From Chelonoidis abingdonii (Eukaryota; Chordata; Testudines; Testudinidae): a stretch of 64,000 bases of DNA. The translations under genes were made by a program, and so were the position numbers. Where the stretch lies: NCBI RefSeq assembly GCF_003597395.2, contig NC_133770.1:16758489-16822488 (forward strand), given 5' to 3'. Shown piece by piece: positions 49,026 to 60,911 of the stretch. Position 1 is the stretch's first letter, and each line of letters starts with the position of its first letter. The notes under the pieces are model-generated. The model was not told the DNA's origin. It saw nothing but the letters and a program-made list of their open reading frames with translations, and ran no database searches.

Positions 49026-50079
49026 CACTCTAATTAACCTGTTACAGGTTGCAGAGCTGATGTATTTGATTCACACAGTAAAAAAACAAAAAACAAAGCA
49101 AAACTTTACAAATCAGGTTTTATTCTTAAAAACCTATAATTTAGATTTTATGGCACAAAGTGCATCAAAACATAGGTGTTGCACATTTCAGTCATCTGTC
49201 ATACATTTTGATGACGTGTGTCATATGCATTAGCATGTTTGAAGGCTGAGAGGTATGCATGCTCATTGTTATAAATCCTTCTATGATGCTAAATAATTCC
49301 TATCAATCCTTGGTAGTTACACCTTTCCAATATTAGTCACTATTAACCCATGTTCTAGATATTTGTTCTTGCAATCTCTTCAGAGTCTTAATCATTTTTG
49401 CTACTCCGCTATGAATTCCTTCCATTTTTGCTACATCATTCTCATGTTGAGATGCTCAGAACTTAATGTATTTAGCTTCACTGTACCTGGCACAGTAAAA
49501 GATTAACACAGCTGGACAATTCACAGGCGATTCCAAATGCCAAAATAAAAGAGAACTGCTGAAACAGTCGAAAAATGCACATAAAGAGGTAGAACTCCAA
49601 ACCTTCTTGGAGTAAAATCCACATAAACTGCAACAAAAGTATAAACATCAGTCTGAGCTTTAACCCAAAGCCTGACTGTTCCTACTGTTTCCCTGCACAA
49701 ACCTCTTTGTTTCTTCCCAAAGAGAGGATTCCATCTCCTTATATCCAGGACTGAGTTAACAAGCTACCTCTGCCACAAAGTGTAGGCCAGCATCTTCCTA
49801 CAGTGTTCCAACTCATGGTAACAGGATAAGTCAGCTAAGGAGACCTGACACCCTGTTATATGCTATTAAAGAAGAGAAGATGTATTAGTTTATTTTGTTA
49901 CATTTAGACAGAAATGTGACTTCTTATGACAGAAAGCTATCTAGCTAACTCTGGTAAGTAAATGTCTTGATTAATGTGAAAATCAGAAACCACCTTAGTC
50001 AGAAGCTTTGGATGAGGTCACAGGAAAACCTGGTCCTTGAAAAATATTGTATAGGAAGGTTCTGACATTAAAGCTCATA
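49026..50079. repeat. 1054-bp exact direct repeat, copy 1
   Basis: Starts cactctaattaacctg and ends aaagctcata. As far as I can compare by eye it is base-for-base the same as 52271-53324, and both are exactly 1054 bp. Its last roughly 120 bp continue the recombinase reading of the adjoining DIRS copy 2, so this copy is in its natural context. The rest is non-coding and unidentified. Confidence 0.93.
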
Positions 50080-50340
50080 TTTCTCCTGCTCTCCTAGTTG
50101 AGGTAAGAGCAACCAAGAAAGCTGCTCTCATATATAGGTGTAGTAGGGAGCAAGTCATTAGTAGCTCAAAGGGGGAAACCATCAACATTGCTAGAATTAA
50201 ATTCAAGCTCCGCTTTGAAATCGCGCTGTGTATCTGTGGGTATAACCTGTCCAAACCCTTTAGAAATCTGATGGACACCGGGTTTGAAAAGGTCAATCAG
50301 TTATCCACTGGAAGGTAGAAAGCTGAGATAGCTACCAGGT
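49960..50340 (-). pseudogene. DIRS tyrosine recombinase, N-terminal and central remnant
   Basis: Frame 50075-50296 reads SIRFLKGLDRLYPQ, LILAMLMVSPFELLM and AAFLVALTSTRRAGEI. The Arg after TST corresponds to the first catalytic arginine of tyrosine recombinases. Continuing into repeat copy 1 it reads through SDFHINQDIYLPEL before homology stops near 49930. The HxxR box and tyrosine are not present. Confidence 0.78.
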
Positions 50341-50538
50341 GGTCTAGTATTTGTTGTTTCAGTAACAGAAGATAGACCAAGATATGGAGAATCAAAGTTT
50401 GCAAAGAGACATCCACCCAGTCCATAGATCAAATTGAGACTCTCTTCCATCTAGCAAGGTAAGTAGACCTATTTGAAGGCTTCCTACTGTTTGGGAGAAT
50501 TTCTTGTATTCCTTTAGAGCAATCTCATTCCAAGTATG

Positions 50539-51051
50539 TCAGCCAAGAAGCATCTGCACTGTTAGGTGGAGGACCTGTAAGTTGGGAGGGAGGAGACAGC
50601 CATTTTCCAGAGAGATCACATCCACATCTCTCAGGAGTGACAGAGAAGGTCTGACTGATAGGGCTAATAAAGTTGAATACCAATGTTGATGGGGCTTTGC
50701 TGGGACTATTAGCACAATGTGAACACAATCTTGCTTCACTCTGAACAGGAGAAGAACTGGAGGGAAGGCATTCATCAGGCCTCTTAACCAGATCAGGAAG
50801 AAAGCATCTGTTAGAGATCCCGGGCTAGAAGGGAAGCCACTTTCAGGTTGATGGACCTGGCTACGCAGAAGTTCCAAAGCAAAATTGCCTCTTAGCATAA
50901 CTTCAATTACCTGGCTCCCCCGTGTTTGTTTAGAAAACATGGTTGTTGCGTTGTCTTTGACCACTAATGAATTCCGCAATGCAATATGCAGAAAGAATGA
51001 CATCCAAGCCAAAAAGGTAGCCCACAAATTCCTTATATTTACATGATACAA
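50539..51051 (-). pseudogene. DIRS RNase H and pol C-terminal remnant
   Basis: A 170-residue open frame includes HIALRNSLVVKDNATTM (RNase H region with the conserved DN), then LIWLRGLMNAFPPVLLL and VLIVPAKPHQHWYSTLLALS. These correspond to the same parts as copy 1 at 9590-10230. Frame ends by mutation downstream. Confidence 0.78.
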
Positions 51052-51399
51052 ATTTAGATCTTGGCAAGATGAAAGCCCGAGTCTGAAGGGAACCTAAAAG
51101 TTTCCCAACTTAGATTCAATGCATGCGTAACTAAGGGGAGTGTCTGGTGAGGAGGAACCAAGACTGCTTTGGTGCTCATCCCTACAAGCCCCCTAACTGT
51201 TTCCTGCCCTGTCCAGAGCCCCTCTACAGACTGTAGCTGTCTGCTCCAACCGGGTGGCTGTGAGCTAAAGACTGTTTGCAGCTCTGCCCCGCCCACAGGG
51301 CCAGGGCTCCCTGATAGACTATTACTGTCTGCTGGTGCTAAAAACTGTTGTGCTTGATCCTGCCCAGGGGACTGGAGCTCTCTCCCGCATAAGACTGTT

Positions 51400-52270
51400 A
51401 TTTGCGGTCTGCCAGTAGTGAGGGACCGCTATACCCTCTTTCTCAACATTACGTGGCATGAAAGGGTGGAACTACTGGGACTTCTGCAGGTGGTTTTCTC
51501 TTTGTCACTGGTGCATAAATTTCCAATGAATTGCCCTTGAATCCTTAAGGCTATGAATCCTCTTGTCCATCTTTTAAGAGAAGAGTGAGAGGCCTTTGAA
51601 TAGGCAGTCTTGTATGGTTTATTGCACCTTCAGGGGAAGACCCAATGACTGCAGACAAAATGAATGCTGCATAGTAACCGTAGAAGTCATAGCTCGAGCC
51701 TCAGACTCTGTCACATCTAGGCTTACTTGTAAAGCTGATTTGGCAATTAATTTGCCCTCATCCATCAGAGCAGTGAACTCCTGCTTAGCTTCATCCAGAA
51801 GCCTGTCCTTAAACTATAGGACATTATCCTACAGGCTAAAATTGTACCAACCCAGCAGAGCCTCAGTTGTAAACCTCCTGTGGAATACATCTTCCAGCTG
51901 AAGAAGTCCAGCTTCCTTATTTCTTTACCTTTCGAGGCTGATGCCTGATGTCTCCTTTTCATTTGCAGCAAACACTATCAGGGAACTCAGAGACAGGTGG
52001 TTGTAAAACTGTTCATATCCCTGGGAAGGGATGTATTATCTCCTTTCTACCCTTTTAGTGGTGAGAAGAAGGGAGAATGGAGTCTGCCATAAACTCTTAA
52101 TGGGTTCTAGAATAGCCTCGTTAATAGAGAGAGCGATCCTAGAAAGCCCCATGGAGATCAAAATGTCCACCAGTCTGTGAGACTTTCCTTGCACCTCCTC
52201 TGGCTGGATATCCAGAGCTGTAGCCACCCTTCTTAGTAAGTCTTGATGGGCCTTAAAGTCATCTTGCAAG
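51400..52270 (-). pseudogene. DIRS gag C-terminal remnant
   Basis: Frame 52036-52269 reads DDFKAHQDLLRRVATALD, then INEAILEPIKSLWQTPF. Further pieces at 51970-51600 include TTEALLGWYNFSL and EFTALMDEGKLIAKSALQ across frameshifts. The 5' edge at 52270 is cut exactly where repeat copy 2 begins. Confidence 0.78.
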
Positions 52271-53324
52271 CACTCTAATTAACCTGTTACAGGTTGCAGA
52301 GCTGATGTATTTGATTCACACAGTAAAAAAACAAAAAACAAAGCAAAACTTTACAAATCAGGTTTTATTCTTAAAAACCTATAATTTAGATTTTATGGCA
52401 CAAAGTGCATCAAAACATAGGTGTTGCACATTTCAGTCATCTGTCATACATTTTGATGACGTGTGTCATATGCATTAGCATGTTTGAAGGCTGAGAGGTA
52501 TGCATGCTCATTGTTATAAATCCTTCTATGATGCTAAATAATTCCTATCAATCCTTGGTAGTTACACCTTTCCAATATTAGTCACTATTAACCCATGTTC
52601 TAGATATTTGTTCTTGCAATCTCTTCAGAGTCTTAATCATTTTTGCTACTCCGCTATGAATTCCTTCCATTTTTGCTACATCATTCTCATGTTGAGATGC
52701 TCAGAACTTAATGTATTTAGCTTCACTGTACCTGGCACAGTAAAAGATTAACACAGCTGGACAATTCACAGGCGATTCCAAATGCCAAAATAAAAGAGAA
52801 CTGCTGAAACAGTCGAAAAATGCACATAAAGAGGTAGAACTCCAAACCTTCTTGGAGTAAAATCCACATAAACTGCAACAAAAGTATAAACATCAGTCTG
52901 AGCTTTAACCCAAAGCCTGACTGTTCCTACTGTTTCCCTGCACAAACCTCTTTGTTTCTTCCCAAAGAGAGGATTCCATCTCCTTATATCCAGGACTGAG
53001 TTAACAAGCTACCTCTGCCACAAAGTGTAGGCCAGCATCTTCCTACAGTGTTCCAACTCATGGTAACAGGATAAGTCAGCTAAGGAGACCTGACACCCTG
53101 TTATATGCTATTAAAGAAGAGAAGATGTATTAGTTTATTTTGTTACATTTAGACAGAAATGTGACTTCTTATGACAGAAAGCTATCTAGCTAACTCTGGT
53201 AAGTAAATGTCTTGATTAATGTGAAAATCAGAAACCACCTTAGTCAGAAGCTTTGGATGAGGTCACAGGAAAACCTGGTCCTTGAAAAATATTGTATAGG
53301 AAGGTTCTGACATTAAAGCTCATA
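52271..53324. repeat. 1054-bp exact direct repeat, copy 2, ending at an N
   Basis: Same as 49026-50079 in length and, by eye, in every base. It begins in the middle of DIRS gag and ends one base before the single N at 53325, where copy 1 would continue into recombinase sequence. This placement makes no sense for a DIRS element and points to a gap-filling or scaffolding error. Confidence 0.93.
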
Positions 53325-53325
53325 N
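53325..53325. other. Ambiguous base (N), likely assembly join
   Basis: The only N in the window. It separates repeat copy 2 from a CR1 tail. Confidence 0.99.
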
Positions 53326-53384
53326 ACCTCTTGAGGTCCCTTCCAACCCTGATATTCTATGATTCTATGATTCTAAGATGAGTC
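53326..53384 (+). mobile_element. CR1 3' tail
   Basis: acctcttgaggtcccttccaaccc-type sequence followed by attctatgattctatgattcta. The upstream part of the element is missing because of the N. Confidence 0.85.
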
Positions 53385-54240
53385 TGCTTTCTCTGACCAG
53401 GGGGAAATGACCCCATTGGTACTGGGGAGACCGACTACAAATCTAGTGATGGAGGCACTGGTGAGACCATCACTGGCTTCCCCCTTCATGGAAGCCACCA
53501 AGGTGCAGCAACGGTATCAGCCAGCAGTACTGAACACTGCACTGGGGATTGAGCTGGCAGGAAGGATCTAACACATCCGATCCTGGTACAGGGCAGGAAT
53601 CTTGCACTGCAGGTGAAACCGGTACCAAGAAGATCAATAGTTCCCAAACTGTCTTGAATGCTTCAAGTATAGATGGCACCATCAAAGGCTCCTGACCCTG
53701 AGGTACAATGAGCTGCTCCAGTCCTGGGACTGGTCTCAACAGGTCCTTCCTGAGCTCCAAAGTCATTAATCCCTCTTTGCATGCAGGCTGTACAGGGGGA
53801 TCTCTCTTCTTTGACTGCCCCTCAGTGTCCTTGCCTCCACTCGGTGCCTTACCTGCAGATTTTGAAGGCATCAAGGACATATGAAGTCTCTTCTTCAGTA
53901 TGGAAAGGAAGGTCTGCCTATAGTCAGCTAGAATGGGCAGAGCACTCTTGACAAACTCAGACATGCTCAGTACCCATTCCAAGTGTGAAAGTGCTGATGG
54001 AGGATGACAAGCAAACTCCATGAGTAAGTATTTGAGCCTGCAAGCCCTCTCCTTTTTTGGAACAACAGCTGAACCCTCTACAACTGTGACATATATCACC
54101 TACACGTGCTTCCCCCAGACATTTAAGGTAGCTGGGACAAGGATCACTCACTGGCATTGGTTTGCCACAAGGCCTTGAAGCTGAGAGAATGTGGCATGAG
54201 TCCAGTACTGGACCTGGTGCCCAAACAGGCACTGGAGGCC
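53385..54240 (-). pseudogene. DIRS gag N-terminal remnant
   Basis: The 209-residue open frame 53470-54099 reads LADYRQTFLSILKKRLHMS, then SKSAGKAPSGGKDTEGQSKK, a basic/Ser-rich region found in turtle DIRS gag as I remember it, followed by Pro-rich text. It should continue into the gag part now at 52270, but repeat copy 2 intervenes. Despite its length it is not a host gene. Confidence 0.65.
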
Positions 54241-54590
54241 AAGATTCACTCAGAATAAAACTAAACTTACCCTAGTCAGTAACTATGTACAAAATACACT
54301 ACTCTACACTAAAATAACATGACAGGTACTATATACATATGAAGGGAGGAAAGACTTGCAAATACAAAGATCACAGTTCCAACAATCGACACTGGCAGTA
54401 GGAAGGAACTTGATGGGGGAGCAGGGATAGCATGGCCCTTTATACATGCATGCAGTGGCACAAGACATCAGAGGGCACTTACGCTGCCCCAATGAGTATT
54501 CCTGAGGGGAAAAATCGACAAGCGTGTACAACACACGCACAAACCTACAGTGGAATGGATATGTGCAATCACTCAAAGAAGAATTTTATG

Positions 54591-56329
54591 TTTTTCTGGA
54601 GAGGCCAGCATCTTCAGTCAACTGGCCTGCTTCCCGCATTTGGTGTCTTTGGAAGGTTGCTGGTAAGCCACTGACTCCACCAATCCATGGTTAACATCTT
54701 TACAAAAAAGGAAACTGTTTACTTGCCCTCTCATACAGCAGCAGGACGACTAGGAAATGCTTTCCCTGTCCTGTTTCTGCCTCTTTAACATGCCTTCCCC
54801 TTTTTCTTGGGTCTGGTGCACCCTAGAGTACACAGCATGTTATATTCCAGGTTTTCTACTTTGCAGTATATCTAATTGTGTATAAGTGAACAAAAATGCA
54901 AATCTTTTCTAATTCCTCACAGTTAACATATTTAGCAGTAATAAAAGACACAATGACTTTCCAAGGGCATGTACCTGCTTAATTATTAAAAAAAAAAATG
55001 ACTCGCACTGTGGTATGAAACACTAAGATATGCAAACAAGGTAAATTATGGGGGAAAGCAGCAAAAGGAAAAATAACAGTTCATGGTGGAAAGAACACAC
55101 AGGACCATATCCTGATCACCTTACCCATTCATGCAGCTCCATTTACTTCAATATAAGGTGAAACAGATGTGCCACTTCAGGTGAATTATTTTGTATAGCA
55201 CTCAGCAACTAGCCAGTGTCATAAAATAATCTGACCAACAACAGGCCACCTCTAGAGCATCTGCAGTATTGTGACTTAATGAAGAAGGCTGTTTAAGAAA
55301 GGACAACAGGGAACTGTACTTCATTTAATGGGGTCAAATCCCAATGCAGGCAAAACACGCTGACTTCAATGGAAGCTTTGCATGAGTAAGGACTCAATGA
55401 GATAGGAATTCAGGATTTCACCCTTGTGTAACTCTGGGCTATCCCAAATGAAGGCTCTGAACTGATGGAAAATAATAATGAAAAAAAGAAAGATTAGTAC
55501 AGAGACTTTGCAACACTGAATTTTAGCTACTTCTCATAACACAGATAAAGTCCACTCAAACAATGAGCATCTGATTTTAGCTTGGACCAAAAGAAATGTC
55601 TTTCCAATCAAGACATCTATTAAACTGACTGTCTCTTGTAAGCAGGCACTGTGTTATATTTTCAACAAAACTGCTGAGAATAAGCAAGAGGAAAATGACT
55701 AAGTGAACTGAACAAGTGTCTGATCTTGATGAATAATTCAAGGATGAAATGCAACAAATGCTGATTTGTTTTTAAACGCAGAAGGCAGGATACAACTGTC
55801 CTTGGGTTAGAAAAATGACCTTTTCTGTGTAGTGATGCTCTTGTCTTTAGGCACTGAATCACAAGCTCAGCATTTGTAACTCCAGTTCACAGTTCTGTTG
55901 TTTATCTCAAAGTTTATCACTTGGGTTCAGAATAATTGCAATGTAGTACTCTGAAGAAGACAGAAATGGTGCTACAGGAATGCTGTAGTCTGGATGAGGC
56001 ATTACACTGAGGCCCCTTTTGCCCACCTCTGATAGCAGAGAACATGGAAGTTAAAGATCTCATGGCATTTCTATCACAAGGAATAGGGAATAATTACAGT
56101 ATATTAGCCAACATTCCCCTTCTTAGACACAGGTCTTCATGACCAGGCTGTGTGCATGTGATTGCTAGATGTGTTGTGCCTACTATATTTGTCCACAGTC
56201 TTCCCTTCCAATGTATAACTTATTATTCTGCAAAGCATTTTGGAAATACATGAAGTCCAACGAAAAGCACATTTTATCTACTTTCTATTTGGTATATTGT
56301 AAACATAGTGTGATCTAATAGTTACGTCA
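54591..56329. other. No identified gene
   Basis: Contains ancient-repeat motifs (for example ctgacttcaatggaagc near 55360). No exon supported. Confidence 0.4.
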
Positions 56330-56540
56330 GAGAAGTATGGGTACAGCACTCTTGGATTCTACTCATGGATTTGCCATTGACTTGTATGGCCCTGGGAAGT
56401 CACTTAACCCTTCTCTGCCACAGTTTCCGTATTTGTAGGGAACAACAATGATAATACTTAGTCCTGACTCACTGCAGAGGACTGGACTAGATGAGCTATC
56501 AAGGTCCATCCAGTCCTACATTTCGATAATTCTATGCTTA
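56330..56540 (+). mobile_element. MIR-like SINE joined to a CR1-type tail
   Basis: 56335-56455 has MIR-order motifs (gaagtcacttaacccttct, cacagtttccgtatttgt). It is followed at 56475-56540 by gaggactggactagatgag, caaggtccatccagtcc and ataattctatg, a CR1-type end. Either two insertions abut or it is one composite SINE. Confidence 0.6.
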
Positions 56541-57536
56541 CCTGCTTCACCGTATATTGTGATGCTCAGTTACAATTTTCAGATGTAAGCACAAACTGTT
56601 TATTATTACTACAGTAATAGCTATAAGAAAATAAATAACTGCAAAAAACACTTGTGGTTATCTATATGAGTGGTCCTCAACCTTTCCAGACTACTGTATT
56701 CCTTTCAGGAGTCGGATTTGTCTTGCATACCTCCAGGTTTCACCTCACTTAAAAACTACTTGCTTACAAAATCTGACAGAAAAATGCAAAAGTGTCAGCA
56801 CAATACTAGTGAAAAATTGCTGACTTTTCATTTTGTCTGTAGAAATTTTAGTTTGTACTGACTTCGCTAGTGCTTTTTATGGAGCTTGTTGTCAAACTAA
56901 GACAAATATCCAGATGAGTTGATGTACCCCCTGGAAGACCTCTGCATACCCTGAGGAACACATACCCCTTGTTGAGAACCACTGATCTATATGCTTCAGT
57001 TCTGTATGTAAGCTCCCCCACTGTGGGTCAGAGGTACTTACAGTTCATGCTAGCTATTGCAGGGGTGGAAACATGGCATCAATACACAGCCGCATGTAAC
57101 TTCTTCTCTATTGGGGTTGCAATAGGAGCTTAGCACAGCTCTGTAAATGGCGAGTCATGGCCTTGTTCTGCCTTATTCAGTGCCTCCTTGCCGGATCCTC
57201 TCACTAGCACCCCCTCCAATTCATGTCTTCTCTGTGGTTCTCTGTGTCCTTTGTGTTCACCTGACCATAGCCTGTTATGAAACAGCTGACAGGACAGGAC
57301 ACCTTTGTCAGTGCCCTTCCATCCAAAACCTCCAACTGAGTGTAAAGTTTCACAAACACTTCACCACCTCTTATTAGACATTGGGGGATTTTTGGTCTCT
57401 GGGGTAGATTGCAAGAAATTATCTAAACTGTCTGACTCATATTGTTTTTTATTTAAAAAAAAAAAGATGATAAAAAATACGGAGAGCTGTAGCAAAACAA
57501 AACTATTTTCAGACCATACCTACATTTCAACTTCTC
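56541..57536. other. No identified gene
   Basis: 56670-57000 reads as a decayed dispersed repeat (gtggtcctcaacctttccag ... gagaaccactgatctat). Nothing else recognised. Confidence 0.4.
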
Positions 57537-57765
57537 ATATGATAAAAGGGAAAATACGTTAACCAACTTTCCCCCATGACCCTCTTGGTAAAATAACATG
57601 AGAAACCATTTTCTTTGCGTCCCCCAATGACCTCACCTCCTTCTTTGACCCCAGAACCTTGTTAGAGATTGGATTAATCTCAAAGGTTAAGAGTTCACTG
57701 TCATATCAGGGTGAGGCTATATCAGCATTTCCACTAAGTAGTATTTGGGGGAATACCATCTGTTT
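57537..57765. repeat. Inverted repeat arm, left (pairs with 63437-63645)
   Basis: The reverse complement of this arm aligns over about 210 bp to 63437-63645. Shared stretches include gaactcttaacctttgagat and ggtcatggggraaa. Estimated identity is about 80% by eye, with small indels. Confidence 0.8.
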
Positions 57766-60069
57766 TCCACACAATGATTATTGTCCCTTTTCTCTGCTAA
57801 CATGCCCTCAGCTAGCTCATCCGTAGGCAATTTTCCTGATTCCAAATTAATTATTGTATTTCAAAAGCCACTTTGATCTTCAAAAGTCAAGGTGACTGAA
57901 TTCTGATTTGCAAGTCCATGTCCGTATTATTCTGTATGTTGGTCCCTCAACAATGAAAAATGTATTTTCCTCATTATAAATACATTTAAATTATAAATTT
58001 TAATTGCTATGGAGCATCATGAAAGATACTAAATGTTGTCACATCTTTGCTGGCAGGTTTCCTGTGGAGCCCCAAGAGGCAATTCAGCTGCCATCACGCA
58101 GGGCAATATTTAAAAAAGGGTAGTAGATATAATTCCCTTTATCATTGCAAGAGGCCAGGCTGGTGTAAGGAGGCGCAGTTTCAAGCTCCCTGCAACAACT
58201 GACAACTAGGGTGAATCTGGCTCGGTATTCCTTAAATTTTTAGCACAATAATTCACGCACCATATCCAGGACTCTGTATGACTCATGCCTGATATACCAA
58301 TATTGGTGGAGGGAAAATAAGTGTTTATTTTACTATGAAGTCATGAATTTGAAATTGCTCAGTTTTCCCATTCTTGGCTTCTCCATAAATTGTGTTCTAT
58401 GCCCTTTTCCTGTACTGATAACTTGATTATATCAAAACTGTGCTGGAATGAATCCACTTGAGAGTAGATGATGACTTAAGACAAAAAAATGGGAAGAAAT
58501 AAACAGCCTGCCCAACTCTGATACTAGGCAAATAAACAGTAAGACTGGCTTAAGTACAGATAGAGACCAAGCACTAAGATGTACACTTTCTGTCACCTGC
58601 AAATCCACCAGCACCCCTTGCTTATGAATACTCAGATTGCATTTGGCTAGTTGGTAGCACATTTAGCAACCTAAAAAAAAGTGTTTTTTCTCTGTGGTAG
58701 ACAAATCTTTCCACTTTCATGCCCACCTTGTTACCTATAAAACTTACAATTTATTCAAGTATTTTATTTGTAGTATAATTAACCTTTTCAATATCTGAAA
58801 CGTTCTGTGACTTTTAAAGTATTAATGAACAGAGAATACTTTTCCGAGACAACGTTTAATACTATTTCTGGGAATACAGAGTATGATACTAAAAAAGAAG
58901 TAAATATACTATACATAATACAGGATGTGGCTAGAAAGAGAGATTTCTCTACTGAAGGTTTTTAATTTCATAGCATGATGATTGGTTTGCATGGAATTGC
59001 ATTTTGGGCATATTCTGATCTTTGTATACCAGGGCAAATACACTCAAGTTAATGGTTACTTTAGATTTACACTGATAAGCAAGAGATCAGAATTTGGCCC
59101 AAACAATCATGAGAAAAGGCAAGTCCCACTTGCCTTGGTCCCTTGGAGACCTCGGGATAGCTCACAAGAGAAGGGGAAGCAGGATTTGGTCTCATGAATT
59201 CCAGATAAAAATGCAAAAAAAACTGCAAGCTTATATGTAAAAGCAAGTTGTGAGAATGATTCTGATTTCACTCACACTGGTGCAACTCCATGGATGTCAA
59301 TGGAGTTACTTTCTGTCTTACACTGGTGTAAGATTAGAATCAGACCCTCTGGGCCTGATTTACCATTGCTAGGCACTTTCTGTCATCATTTACAGCAATG
59401 CAAAGTGAATACAAAATGCTACAAAATCAGAACAGTAGCATTTTACATCCACTGTGCCCTGTACCTTGTGCAGTGATTTATACCAGTGCAAAAGGCAGAT
59501 TGGGCCCTATATGTTTAAGTCCAGTTTAAGTGAAAGAATATATCCAGTTCCTCAAGAATAAGACTGTTGATGAGTCTCCTGAAAGGTAACTGAAGTCTTA
59601 TATATGTCAGATATTTAGTCTTAGTTACACCAAAAACTATCTTCAGGGAGTACAAACATTTCCCCTCTGGCAACCTGTCAGTCACAGCAAATCTGTAAAT
59701 AAACTGTCAAACTCTATTGCAATCATTCTTGAATCTGCAAGGGAAAAAGTAGTAAAATTGGTGCCACTGGCTCTAGTCCCTGTAGAACTGGACTGATTTC
59801 ACAGCTTTAACATGGTTCACTTCTTCACAGTAAGTCCAATGAGTGACACCTTTGCTAATCATTTTCTTTAACTTATCATATTTGAAGGTAATAAAGGATG
59901 CAATGACTTTTCAAAGGCATGGACTGGTTAATTTTTCATAAGCAAATTGACTGCAGCTCTGCAAATTTACAAAAATCCACTAAAAAAATACTGTAAAGCC
60001 ATCTAAAGTATGAAGACACACACGCAAAAGGGAAAACAACGGTACTGGTACTGGGAGAGATGATGTTAG
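57766..60069. other. No identified gene; one ancient palindromic repeat
   Basis: 59255-59350 carries cactcacactggtgcaactc and ttacactggtgtaagattag around ggatgtcaatggag, an ancient sauropsid dispersed element. The rest is unrecognised. Confidence 0.4.
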
Positions 60070-60073
60070 AATG

Positions 60074-60907
60074 TGTGACGGACTCAGGCCAGAAAGATAT
60101 AAGAGGGCAGTCCTGTTGGTATCCAGGAAGTGGGTGGGCAAAGCCTGCCCACTGCTAAAGGACCTCTATAAGAGGGTAGTGGAAGGCAGGTAGATCAGCC
60201 TCAGAATGAGCAGGTCTCTGTTCCCTGGATAGCCAAAAAAGGGCTACTCCAGGCCAGTCAAGACACCTGACACCAATTTAACCAGTTAAGGTCGTTAGGC
60301 TAATACTGGTACCTGACCTCAATTAACTGAGAAAGAGTCAGTTAAGGCTGATAGACTAATGGAGACAGCTGGAAACAATTAACGTCCCACTTATGCTGCT
60401 TTAAAAGCTCTCCGTGCCAGTTCTCTGGAGAGGAGCCCAGGTGAAAGGAGCTGGAGGAGAGGAAGCATTACTGAATCTGAGGCAAGGGTGAAGCTTGGAA
60501 AAGGGGAGCACAGGGAAGTGGCCCAGAGAATCAAAGCAGTGTCAGTGAAGGAGGGAAGCCGGTAACAGCTGCTACCATTAGGATCCCTGGGCTGGAACCC
60601 GGCGTAGAGGGAGGGCCTGGGTTCCTCCCTCCTCCCCCCCGCCATGGTCTACAGAGATCCCTTTGAAAGGGGAAACAGACTTTGGTCCAGGTAGGAGACC
60701 AACAGTACATACAGAGCAACAAAGACTGTGGGTATTCCACCTTCCCACCTCCCATACCGGCCTGTGATGAAAATAGCTCAATAAGTAGTAACCTCTGCCA
60801 CATACCAGGAGAGGGAGGTCATCTTGAGGACCTTAGTGAGCTTCTGAGGCCACTGTATTCGCCAGGAAGTGTGAGACCCATCAATACAGGCTCAGAGCTT
60901 TGTCACA
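60074..60907 (+). mobile_element. Solo LTR with perfect 4-bp TSD (aatg)
   Basis: The 834-bp element starts tgtgacggactcaggcc and ends agctttgtcaca, with aatg at 60070-60073 and 60908-60911. A TATA-like ctttaaaagc lies near 60400. A ggaacccggcgtagagg stretch in the second half is familiar from turtle LTRs. The 4-bp duplication suggests a gammaretrovirus-like or Ty3 integrase. Non-coding. Confidence 0.85.
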
Positions 60908-60911
60908 AATG

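Larger units (their letters stand above)
49930..54590 (-). mobile_element. DIRS-type retrotransposon, RT-less, rearranged (copy 2)
   Basis: Minus-strand order: terminal sequence (ttctttgagtgattgcacat near 54570), gag N-part (54240-53390), then an interruption (CR1 tail, N and repeat copy 2), gag C-part (52270-51400), RNase H and pol C-terminus (51051-50539), and tyrosine recombinase (50340-49960), truncated before its HxxR box. Between gag and RNase H no reverse transcriptase is present. The lost segment differs in extent from that of copy 1. Confidence 0.78.

Noticed and set aside
49026..53324. 1054-bp pair as LTRs or DIRS split direct repeats
   Set aside because: The pair is exact while the element is decayed, one copy interrupts gag, and it contains recombinase coding sequence at one edge.
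53470..54099. 209-residue minus open frame as a host gene
   Set aside because: It carries the basic/Ser-rich gag region of DIRS copy 2, lies within that element and has no start or splice context.
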